Of a stretch of 10,416 bases of DNA, positions 1 to 5,344 are shown piece by piece. A model generated the notes under the pieces. It ran no database searches, had not been told where the DNA came from, and saw nothing but the letters and a program-made list of their open reading frames with translations. The translations under genes were made by a program, and so were the position numbers. This stretch comes from an uncultured bacterium (GTDB taxonomy: Bacteria; Bacillota; Clostridia; Oscillospirales; Oscillospiraceae). The stretch covers positions 1 to 10,416 of the forward strand of contig CASECK010000094.1 in the NCBI GenBank assembly GCA_949286295.1. The letters are read 5' to 3'. The stretch's first letter is position 1. The number at the start of each line of letters is the position of its first letter.

Positions 1-77
1 CGGCACAGGTCGATCTGCCCCTGGATGGAGAGGCTGTCCGCCTTGTCCACGGACTGCCTGGCGTAGATCGCGTCCAA
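1..77 (-). CDS. Large serine recombinase, N-terminal fragment (runs off left edge)
   Basis: Only the first 25 codons are visible; the gene continues beyond base 1. The N-terminus reads MDAIYARQSVDKADSLSIQG, which fits the resolvase-type catalytic domain of the large serine recombinases that move Tn4451/Tn5397-like elements and ICEs in Firmicutes. The serine in YARQS (residue 9 from the chosen start) would be the nucleophile that forms the covalent link to DNA. I chose a TTG start at 77-75 because a strong AAAGGAGG lies 8 bases upstream; the in-frame GTG at 86-84 sits inside that ribosome binding site and cannot be used with it. Seen: the sequence and the motif. Inferred: that this enzyme integrated the DNA that interrupts the deacetylase at about base 822. 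Tyrosine recombinases do not carry this motif, so the class is fairly safe; the subfamily is not. Confidence 0.8.
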   Translation of the reverse strand, partial: MDAIYARQSVDKADSLSIQGQIDLC

Positions 78-116
78 GGCGGACACCTCCTTTCCTAGAC
101 TATGCGGCTGGAGCGG

Positions 117-254
117 TTATCGTCCACGGGTGCTCCCCGGCGGCTCCTGAACCGTCTGCCAGCGTGAGCGCAGCGCCCGGAGGCAGGCAGTATGGAGGTG
201 GCACAGGATCTCCTCCCTGTCACCTATGGATGGATGCCGGTGGATGATTTTCAT
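117..254 (-). CDS. Small 45-aa protein upstream of the recombinase, unrecognised
   Basis: A short ORF begins at ATG 254-252 behind a near-perfect site, AAAAGGAGG, 6 bases before the start, and ends at TAA 119-117, forty bases before the recombinase start. The protein starts MKIIHRHPSIGDREEILCHL and is basic, with a possible amphipathic helix around residues 11-30 and a tail rich in proline, glycine and arginine. Its start lies inside the 3' end of the upstream frame (which stops at 222-220), as in a translationally coupled operon. I do not recognise a family. Small ORFs of unknown role next to recombinase genes are common in clostridial elements, so an accessory or regulatory role is possible but unsupported. 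The strong ribosome binding site is the main evidence that it is translated. Confidence 0.5.
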   Translation of the reverse strand: MKIIHRHPSIGDREEILCHLHTACLRALRSRWQTVQEPPGSTRGR

Positions 255-626
255 GAAAACCTCCTTTTGAGTCGGAAATCATCGGCTGTGCCACAATCTC
301 TTCCAGGATGTCCAGCCGGATGTGGACCATGCGGGGCGAGCCCTCTTTTCGCTTGACCGCATTCGCCCGGTCTTTTTCGTGCAGGGCCAGAACGCCCGCG
401 GCTTTTAGCTCACGGCTAATTTTATTTCGGGTGGTGCCTTGGTATCCCTCCTGAGCGGAGAAAAACGTCTCTAAGAGAATCAGAGGAACGAAAAGATCAT
501 TCCCCCGGATCAGCGCATGGGCAGAATCCAGCTGCTTCAGCTTCTTGACCAGTTGAGGGAGAGGTTACAGATTGGTACCCCTTCCCAGGTCAGGCCCTGC
601 TGAGCCGCGAACCTGACCTCCTTCAT
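220..626 (-). pseudogene. Probable frameshifted mobile-element gene, unrecognised
   Basis: An ATG at 626-624 follows GGGAGG and overlaps the stop of the preceding frame as ATGA, a usual sign of a real gene start. That frame stops after 29 codons at 539-537. A second minus-strand frame is open for 114 codons from 564 to the TGA at 222-220, has no plausible start codon of its own near its beginning, and encodes a well-formed, charged protein segment (for example KISRELKAAG and DILEEIV). The simplest reading is one gene of about 130 codons with a one-base loss around 540-564 that shifts the frame by -1. I do not recognise the family; the part around residues 55-75 could be a helix-turn-helix, but this is weak. 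Alternatives are two small genes or a programmed frameshift, although no slippery heptamer is obvious. Confidence 0.4.
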
Positions 627-772
627 TGCCCACCTCCCTTCTCTCCGTCCACTTGAAAATCCGAGACTTCGACAGAGGGGATCGCCTTCGCCTTGGCAAT
701 CTCGCTCAGAGCCGCCGCGTTGCTTTCTGTCGAACACGAAATGCACAGAAAAGCACAGGGCAAGCAACCTGT
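623..772 (-). pseudogene. 3' remnant of a mobile-element gene
   Basis: A minus-strand frame is open from 772 to a TGA at 625-623 and ends in a coding-like stretch, ALSEIAKAKAIPSVEVSDFQ followed by a short polar tail. No convincing start codon lies upstream and a TAA closes the frame at 775-773. The stop overlaps the ATG of the next frame in the pattern ATGA, which argues that this is the true C-terminus of a gene whose front part is missing. The loss would fall close to the junction with the deacetylase at about 822. I recognise no family. The part from 740 to 772 reads poorly as protein and may not belong to the gene. Confidence 0.35.
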
Positions 773-783
773 TTACCCTGTGC
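753..783 (-). terminator. Inverted repeat, possible minus-strand terminator near the element junction
   Basis: GCACAGGG at 753-760 pairs perfectly with CCCTGTGC at 776-783, and the stem extends inward by about four more pairs with one mismatch and one wobble, leaving a short loop. On the minus strand the stem is followed at once by TTTTCTGT, so transcripts leaving the broken deacetylase could end here. The T-run is short, so the strength is uncertain. It may instead be a recombinase- or regulator-binding palindrome near the end of the element. Confidence 0.4.
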
Positions 784-793
784 CAGCGTCTGC

Positions 794-822
794 CCCCAAG
801 GACTTGAACCTGTTGGGGAAAT
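794..822. other. Palindrome next to the insertion junction (candidate element end / att region)
   Basis: CCCCAA at 794-799 is inverted as TTGGGG at 813-818, with a further AGG/CCT pairing inside, so the whole forms an imperfect dyad of 25 bases. Its loop, GGTTCAAGTCC on the minus strand, looks like a tRNA T-loop, but no tRNA surrounds it. The dyad lies only a few bases from the point where deacetylase homology ends (about 822-825). The minus strand there reads GTGGAT, which contains the GA dinucleotide used as crossover core by TndX/TnpX-type recombinases. That this is the attachment region is inference. Confidence 0.4.
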
Positions 823-1399
823 ATCCACGTCCCACTGGATGGGTTCCATCCCCAGGGAGCGCACGGCGCTGATGGAGCTGTCGTCGTAGTCCCCGTAGGG
901 CAGGCGGACCAGAGTGGGCCGCACGCCGGTGAGGGCCTCGATTTTGTCGTTGCAGGCGTTCAAATCCGCCACCACCTGTTCGGCGGACAGCTGGGGGTAG
1001 TGGGCGTGGGTGTTGGAGTGGTTCATGACCTCGTGGCCGGCGCCGGCCAGGGCCTTGACCGATTCGGGATATTTGTCCGCCCACTCCCCCACCACAAAGA
1101 AGGTGGCGGGAATCTGATACTGGCCCAGGATGTCGATGAGCTGCTGGGTGTCCTCGTTGCCCCAGGCGGCGTCGAAGCTGATGGACACCAGCTTCTGCTC
1201 CCGCTGGACGCAGTAGATGGGCAGCTGGCGGGCGGAGGCCGAGGCCCCCACGGCGGCGGGGTAGTTGACCACGTAGAACATCAGCGCGGCCAGGCACAGG
1301 CACGCCGCCCCCTGCCACCAGGACCGGCGGATGCAGTAAAACCGGAAGGAGGAACGTTGGCTGGACATCGCTACCATCTCCACTTCTCAAGCTACCCCC

Positions 1400-1429
1400 A
1401 CTATATGCGCGCCGGCAGGGGAGATATGC
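1400..1429 (-). promoter_or_regulatory. Candidate sigma-E-type promoter of the deacetylase
   Basis: On the minus strand GCATATC (1429-1423) and CATATAGT (1407-1400) are 15 bases apart. They fit the mother-cell sigma-E pattern, a -35 of the form kmATATT and a -10 of the form CATACAnT, with one mismatch in each at a conserved position. The -10 lies 31 bases before the chosen ATG. PdaB-type deacetylases are expressed during sporulation in Bacillus, which suits this reading. Matched by eye only. Confidence 0.4.
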
Positions 1430-1492
1430 GGCGGGCCGCCTCCGGCGATTCGACGAAATTGCTCCCTCCGGGCGGGAGAGCGGAAATTTGGG

Positions 1493-1521
1493 TTGACAAA
1501 TGGAAAAAAGGAGGGTATAAC
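1493..1521 (+). promoter_or_regulatory. Sigma-A promoter of the anaerobic ribonucleotide reductase operon
   Basis: TTGACA at 1493-1498 and TATAAC at 1516-1521 are separated by exactly 17 bases: a perfect -35 and a -10 with one mismatch. The start point would be near 1528, about 47 bases before the nrdD start codon. The -10 overlaps the first NrdR-like box. Confidence 0.85.
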
Positions 1522-1565
1522 TACATATAGACCCACAAATTTTCCGAAGACACAAGATATTGGAG
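1518..1565 (+). promoter_or_regulatory. Two NrdR-like boxes upstream of nrdD
   Basis: The NrdR consensus is a 16-base palindrome, ACACwATATATwGTGT. Box 1 at 1518-1533 matches 10 of 16, including 9 of 10 in the core (CTACATATAG). Box 2 at 1550-1565, ACACAAGATATTGGAG, matches 12 of 16. The boxes begin 32 bases apart with a 16-base gap, about three helical turns, which is the arrangement known for NrdR operators. Box 1 overlaps the -10; box 2 lies in the leader and touches the ribosome binding site. The function is inferred from position and likeness; nrdR itself is not in the window. Confidence 0.6.
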
Positions 1566-1574
1566 GAGAATGGG

Positions 1575-3857
1575 ATGCCAGTCAGAGAAATCAAAAAGAG
1601 AAACGGGGAAGTCGTTCCGTTTGATGAATCCAAAATCTACAACGCCATCTACGCCGCCAACAAGGCCGTCAAGGACGAGCCCATGGCCGGCATCGACTTT
1701 GAGTATCTGACCAAGAAGGTGTGCGCCGCCATCGAGGGGGAGACGTGCACTGTGGAGCAGGTGCAGGACATCGTGGAGTCCATGCTCATCCGGTACGACT
1801 ATGAGAAAACGGCCAAGGCCTATATTCTCTACCGGGCCGAGCACGCCAAGATTCGCGAGGCGGAGTCGGACCTGATGAACATCTACAACGAGCTGACCTA
1901 TTCCGAGTCCAAAGACGCGGACATCAAGCGGGAGAACGCCAACATCGACGGGGACACCGCCATGGGCACCATGCTCAAGTACGGCTCCGAGGGGGCCAAG
2001 TACTATGTGGACAACTATATCCTGCCCAAGGATATCGCCAAGGCCCACATCAACGGTGACATCCACATCCACGACAAAGACTTCTATAGGCTCACCGAGA
2101 CCTGCTGCCAGATTGATTTGATCAAGCTGTTTGAAAACGGCTTTTGCACCGGCCACGGGTTCTTGAGAAAGCCCCAGTCCATCATGAGCTACGCCTCTCT
2201 GGCCTGCATCGCCATCCAGGCCAACCAGAACGAGATGCACGGCGGCCAGTCGGTGCCCAATTTCGACTGGGCCATGGCCGGGGGGGTGGCCTGCACCTTC
2301 GAGAAGGAGTACTTCGACGCCCTGGCCCAGGCGCTGGCCTTCCGGCTGGATATCCCCTATGACGAGGCCGTGGAGACCGCCAAAAAGCTGCGCGGCCAGC
2401 TGCCCGCCCCCACCATCAGCGGCGCCGGGGCGTATGAACAGGTGCTGGCCAAGTGGTACGACGAGGCCCTTGAGCGCTTCGGCGTGGACAAGCAGGCCCT
2501 GCTGGAGTGCCACAGAAAGGCGGCCAAGACCGCCTATATCAAGACGGACAAGGCCACCTACCAGGCCATGGAGGCCCTGGTCCACAACCTGAACACCATG
2601 AACTCCCGGGCCGGGGCGCAGGTGCCCTTCAGCTCGGTGAACTACGGCACCGACACCTCCCCCGAGGGGCGGATGGTGGTGAAAAACCTGCTGCTGGCCA
2701 CCGACGCGGGGATGGGCAACGGGGAGACCCCCATTTTCCCGGTGCAGATATTCAAGGTCAAGGAGGGGCTCAACTACAACTCCGGCGACCCCAACTATGA
2801 CCTGTTCAAGCTGGCCATCCGGACCAGCGCCAAGCGCCTGTTCCCCAACTTCAGCTTTATCGACGCCCCCTTCAACCTGCCCTTCTACAAGCCCGGCGAT
2901 TATAACACCGAGGTGGCCTATATGGGCTGCCGCACCCGGGTGATGGCCAACCACCACGACCCCAGCAAGGCGGTGACCTGCGGCCGGGGCAACCTGAGCT
3001 TCACCTCCATCAACCTGCCCCGCCTGGGCATCGAGGCCCGCCGGGACACCGAGGTCTTTTACCGGAAGCTGGACGAGATGATGGAGCTGGTGACCAGGCA
3101 GCTGCTCCACCGCTTCAAGATTCAGTGCTCCAAGAAGGGGAAGAATTACCCCTTCCTCATGGGGCAGGGGGTGTGGATCGACTCGGACAAGCTGGGCCCC
3201 GAGGACAGCGTGGCCGAGGTGCTCAAGCACGGGACCCTGTCCATCGGCTTTATCGGCCTGGCCGAGACTTTGAAGGCCCTGACCGGCAAGCACCACGGAG
3301 AGAGCGAGGCCGCCAGGAAGCTGGGGATGGAGATTGTGGGGCATATGCGGGCCTTCTGCGACAGAAAGTCGGAGGAGACCGGGCTGAACTTCACCCTGCT
3401 GGCCACTCCGGCCGAGGGGCTGAGCGGCCGCTTCGTCCGCATCGACAAGAAGAAGTACGGGGTGATTCCCGGCGTGACCGACCGGGACTACTACACCAAC
3501 TCCTTCCACATCCCGGTCTACTTCCCCATCAGTGCGTTCACCAAGATTGAGATTGAGGCCCCCTACCACGCCCTGACCAACGCCGGGCACATCAGCTATG
3601 TGGAGTTGGACGGGGATACCTGTAAAAACCCCCAGGCCTTCGAGGAGATTATCCGCTGCATGAAGGAGAACGGTGTGGGATACGGCTCGGTAAACCATCC
3701 GGTGGACCGGGACCCGGTGTGCGGCTACACCGGCGTCATCGACGACGTATGTCCCCGGTGCGGCCGCCGGGCGGGGGAGCCGGTCAGCATCGAGCGGCTC
3801 AATGAGCTGCGCAAGAAATATCCCAATATGCCAGTCCCCTATGACTGCACACACTAA
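1575..3857 (+). CDS. nrdD: Anaerobic ribonucleoside-triphosphate reductase, large part without glycyl-radical domain
   Basis: Class III reductase, 760 residues, making dNTPs in the absence of oxygen. Residues 1-95 are an ATP-cone (VREIKKRNGEVVPFDESKI at the start), which senses ATP/dATP. The catalytic barrel follows, with HINGDIHIHDKDFY, a Cys177-Cys178 pair, and MGCRTRV holding Cys452, the likely finger-loop thiyl cysteine, then CGRGNLSFTSINLPRLG. The C-terminal metal site has Cys716, Cys726 and Cys729, with Asp713 where the first ligand cysteine would be expected. The chain then ends at PYDCTH, without the RxxGYL segment that carries the glycyl radical in ordinary NrdD. That segment is encoded by the next gene, in the same frame, after two stops. 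I chose ATG 1575, with GGAGG 8 bases upstream, over TTG 1560. It forms an operon with the small radical gene and nrdG. Confidence 0.95.
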   Translation: MPVREIKKRNGEVVPFDESKIYNAIYAANKAVKDEPMAGIDFEYLTKKVCAAIEGETCTVEQVQDIVESMLIRYDYEKTAKAYILYRAEHAKIREAESDLMNIYNELTYSESKDADIKRENANIDGDTAMGTMLKYGSEGAKYYVDNYILPKDIAKAHINGDIHIHDKDFYRLTETCCQIDLIKLFENGFCTGHGFLRKPQSIMSYASLACIAIQANQNEMHGGQSVPNFDWAMAGGVACTFEKEYFDALAQALAFRLDIPYDEAVETAKKLRGQLPAPTISGAGAYEQVLAKWYDEALERFGVDKQALLECHRKAAKTAYIKTDKATYQAMEALVHNLNTMNSRAGAQVPFSSVNYGTDTSPEGRMVVKNLLLATDAGMGNGETPIFPVQIFKVKEGLNYNSGDPNYDLFKLAIRTSAKRLFPNFSFIDAPFNLPFYKPGDYNTEVAYMGCRTRVMANHHDPSKAVTCGRGNLSFTSINLPRLGIEARRDTEVFYRKLDEMMELVTRQLLHRFKIQCSKKGKNYPFLMGQGVWIDSDKLGPEDSVAEVLKHGTLSIGFIGLAETLKALTGKHHGESEAARKLGMEIVGHMRAFCDRKSEETGLNFTLLATPAEGLSGRFVRIDKKKYGVIPGVTDRDYYTNSFHIPVYFPISAFTKIEIEAPYHALTNAGHISYVELDGDTCKNPQAFEEIIRCMKENGVGYGSVNHPVDRDPVCGYTGVIDDVCPRCGRRAGEPVSIERLNELRKKYPNMPVPYDCTH

Positions 3858-3878
3858 ACGAAAAAGGAGATATGAGAG

Positions 3879-4061
3879 ATGAACACATTGGTGAAGAACG
3901 TCAACGGCCAGGTGGGAGAAGGCCTGGATTTTGAGCGCATCCGCCGGATCACCGGGTATCTGGTGGGCACCCTGGACAGGTTCAACGACGCCAAGCGGGC
4001 GGAGGTGCAGGACAGGGTGAAGCACAGCACGGCCAGACGCGATGAGCGGGCGGCCAGCTGA
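3879..4061 (+). CDS. Stand-alone glycyl-radical domain of NrdD (60 aa)
   Basis: A 60-residue protein whose middle, RIRRITGYLVGTLDRFND, is the glycyl-radical segment normally found at the C-terminus of fused NrdD proteins, followed by the usual AKRAE...DRVKH tail. Gly26 would be the radical site made by NrdG. Residues 1-18 are an extra N-terminal stretch, and the last 11 residues (STARRDERAAS) are probably shaped by overlap with nrdG. It has its own AAGGAG at 3864-3869, 9 bases before ATG 3879, so it is a separately translated gene and not debris of a frameshift. It lies 21 bases after the nrdD stop, in the same frame, and overlaps nrdG by 20 bases. By analogy with GrcA (YfiD), which replaces the damaged radical domain of pyruvate formate-lyase, it may be a replaceable radical subunit. 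That role is inference; the motif is seen. Confidence 0.88.
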   Translation: MNTLVKNVNGQVGEGLDFERIRRITGYLVGTLDRFNDAKRAEVQDRVKHSTARRDERAAS

Positions 4062-4569
4062 GAGCCTGAATCTGTGCGGAACGGAGCCGGAGTCCATCGT
4101 GGATGGACCCGGCTTCCGCTTCGTGGTGTTCACCCAGGGCTGTCCCCACCACTGCCCCGGGTGCCACAACCCCCAGTCCCACCCCTTTGAGGGGGGGTAC
4201 CGGGCGAGCGTGGACGAGCTGTTTGAGGCCATCCGGGAAAATCCGCACCTGGCGGGGGTGACCTTCTCCGGCGGAGAGCCCTTCTGCCAGCCGGCCCCCC
4301 TGGCCCTGCTGGGGCAGAGGGTGAAGCGGGAGCTGGGCAAGAGCGTGATGACCTACACCGGCTACACCCTGGAGCAGCTCCAGGCCATGGAAGACCCGGT
4401 GGTCCAGGCGCTGCTGGAGACGACCGATATCCTGGTGGACGGCCGGTATGAGCAGAATCTGCGGGATTTGACGCTGCTCTTCCGGGGCAGCGAGAACCAG
4501 CGGCTTATCGATATGAATGCCACCCGGGCGCGGGGCCAGGTGGTCTTGCTGGACCTGGAGTATCTGTGA
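4042..4569 (+). CDS. nrdG: Anaerobic ribonucleotide reductase activating protein (radical SAM)
   Basis: A radical-SAM activase of 175 residues that reductively cleaves S-adenosylmethionine and abstracts a hydrogen from the reductase glycine. The cluster motif is CPHHCPGC, with Cys34, Cys38 and Cys41 (CxxxCxxC) binding the 4Fe-4S cluster. SGGEPF at about residues 76-81 is the GGE motif contacting SAM. TQGC before the cluster and a DGPGFR segment at 21-26 are typical of NrdG. The length is normal for the family. The ATG at 4042 lies inside the end of the small radical gene, with no strong ribosome binding site of its own, so translation is probably coupled. Because the radical site here is on a separate small protein, NrdG may act on that protein alone or on its complex with NrdD. 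It ends at a strong hairpin shared with lexA. Confidence 0.93.
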   Translation: MSGRPAESLNLCGTEPESIVDGPGFRFVVFTQGCPHHCPGCHNPQSHPFEGGYRASVDELFEAIRENPHLAGVTFSGGEPFCQPAPLALLGQRVKRELGKSVMTYTGYTLEQLQAMEDPVVQALLETTDILVDGRYEQNLRDLTLLFRGSENQRLIDMNATRARGQVVLLDLEYL

Positions 4570-4576
4570 AAAAAGA

Positions 4577-4604
4577 GGGCCGGGACCCGTCTGGGTCCCG
4601 GCCC
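4577..4604. terminator. Bidirectional terminator between nrdG and lexA
   Basis: GGGCCGGGACCC (4577-4588) and GGGTCCCGGCCC (4593-4604) form a perfect 12-bp stem with a four-base loop. On the minus strand the stem is followed by TCTTTTTTC, an excellent U-run for ending lexA transcripts. On the plus strand only TTCT follows, but the stem may still stop nrdG transcripts. The two genes converge here. Confidence 0.9.
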
Positions 4605-4634
4605 TTCTGCCGGTCAGGAGAGCGGGGCGCCGGC

Positions 4635-5252
4635 TCAGTAGCGGCGCACCACGGCCACCACCTTGCCGATGATTTCGGCGGCGGCGCCGTCGATGGGGTC
4701 GTAATCGGGGTTCTCCGGCAGCAGCCAGAGATGCCCCTCCCGCATCTGATAGGTTTTCACGGTGGCCTCATCCTCGAACAGGGCCACCACGATTTCGCCG
4801 TTGCGGGCCTCCTGCTGCCGGTGGACCACCACCAGGTCGCCGGGCAGAATTCCGGCCCCCAGCATGGATTCCCCCCGGACTCGGAGGGCGAAGTGCTCGC
4901 CGGACAGGCCTTGGGTGTCGAAGGTGAGGTAGTCCTCGATGCACTCCTGGGCCAGGATGGGGGCGCCGGCGGCTACGCTGCCCAGTACGGGGACCTGGTT
5001 GGCGTGGGGGTCCTCCTCCTCGGCCACCGGACCCACGGCGGCGCCGGGCAGGGAAATAGCCCGGGTCTTGCCCTCGGCCTTGACGATGACGCCGGCCTTC
5101 TCCAGCCCCTTCATGTGAAAGTGGACGGTGGAAGGGGAGCTGAGTCCCACCGCCGCGCCAATCTCCCGGACGGAGGGGGGATAGCCGTGCTGGGCGGTGA
5201 AGGCCAGGATGTAGTCGTAAATCTGCTGCTGTTTTCGGGTGAGGTTGCCCAT
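4635..5252 (-). CDS. lexA: SOS response repressor LexA
   Basis: A 205-residue repressor-protease of the DNA damage response. The N-terminal winged helix-turn-helix covers about residues 1-65 (TRKQQQIYDYI, GYPPSVREIG, SSPSTVHFHMKGLE). The hinge holds the self-cleavage site Ala95-Gly96 in SVAAGAP. The S24-type protease domain has the catalytic Ser129 in RGESMLGAG and Lys166 in ATVKTY; RecA filaments on single-stranded DNA trigger cleavage. The length is normal for Firmicute LexA. The protease motif reads GESM where many homologues have GDSM, a mild change. ATG 5252 follows AAAGGAG by 8 bases. The gene has its own consensus promoter with SOS boxes, so it should repress itself, and it ends at the hairpin it shares with nrdG. 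Confidence 0.96.
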   Translation of the reverse strand: MGNLTRKQQQIYDYILAFTAQHGYPPSVREIGAAVGLSSPSTVHFHMKGLEKAGVIVKAEGKTRAISLPGAAVGPVAEEEDPHANQVPVLGSVAAGAPILAQECIEDYLTFDTQGLSGEHFALRVRGESMLGAGILPGDLVVVHRQQEARNGEIVVALFEDEATVKTYQMREGHLWLLPENPDYDPIDGAAAEIIGKVVAVVRRY

Positions 5253-5305
5253 AGTGACAGCTCCTTTCGGGGACGGACAGGAGGGGACGATAAAGATTTG
5301 AGATT

Positions 5306-5334
5306 ATTATAACATATGTTCTATTCTATGTCAA
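5306..5334 (-). promoter_or_regulatory. Consensus sigma-A promoter of lexA
   Basis: On the minus strand TTGACA (5334-5329) and TATAAT (5311-5306) are both perfect and separated by exactly 17 bases. The start of transcription would be near 5299, about 47 bases before the lexA ATG. Confidence 0.9.
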
Positions 5335-5344
5335 ACAGATGTTC
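5310..5344. promoter_or_regulatory. Two LexA (SOS) boxes in the lexA promoter
   Basis: Box 1 at 5310-5321 reads TAACATATGTTC and box 2 at 5333-5344 reads AAACAGATGTTC. Each matches the Gram-positive core GAAC-N4-GTTC at seven of eight fixed positions. Box 1 spans the spacer and the upstream edge of the -10, box 2 overlaps the -35, and they start 23 bases apart, about two helical turns. Binding would block RNA polymerase, giving autorepression. Box 2 also shares four bases with the neighbouring terminator stem. Confidence 0.8.

Larger units (their letters stand above)
706..1368 (-). pseudogene. Truncated PdaB-like polysaccharide deacetylase (interrupted by mobile DNA)
   Basis: The N-terminus has a basic start and one membrane or signal segment (about residues 15-42), followed by a NodB-fold catalytic domain of the PdaB/YlxY type. 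These enzymes remove acetyl groups from peptidoglycan or related glycans outside the membrane, often in sporulation. Visible motifs are SFDAAWGNED (motif 1), HSNTH (metal-binding HxxxH, motif 2), RLPYGDYDD (motif 3) and QWDVD (motif 4). After QWDVD, at about base 822, family resemblance stops. The frame runs on through foreign DNA for 38 more residues to a stop at 706, and motif 5 (the LxH catalytic histidine, usually LFHN) is absent. The host part is therefore 823-1368, 182 codons, and the enzyme is probably dead. I chose ATG 1368-1366, with GGAG 9 bases upstream; ATG 1377 is an alternative. The gene is divergent from the nrd operon. Confidence 0.8.

Noticed and set aside
794..818. Possible tRNA gene, because the minus strand contains GGTTCAAGTCC
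   Set aside because: The upstream DNA is deacetylase coding sequence, no D-arm, anticodon arm or acceptor stem can be drawn, and the bases after the loop do not lead to CCA.
1441..1480. GC-rich dyad (GCTCCC/GGGAG) in the deacetylase-nrdD gap as an operator
   Set aside because: The arms are short and imperfect and such pairs are frequent by chance at this GC content; the clearer sites at 1493-1565 explain control of nrdD.
3720..3737. CGYTG in the NrdD C-terminus as the glycyl-radical site
   Set aside because: It lies between the cysteines of the metal site, lacks the RxxGYL context and the following DRFN...AKRAE segment, and the true segment is found in the next gene.
1521..4340. Very long open frame on the minus strand opposite the nrd operon
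   Set aside because: It is antisense to three well-recognised genes; its long valine, glycine and leucine runs are what GC-rich coding DNA gives on the opposite strand, and it shows no family motif or good start.
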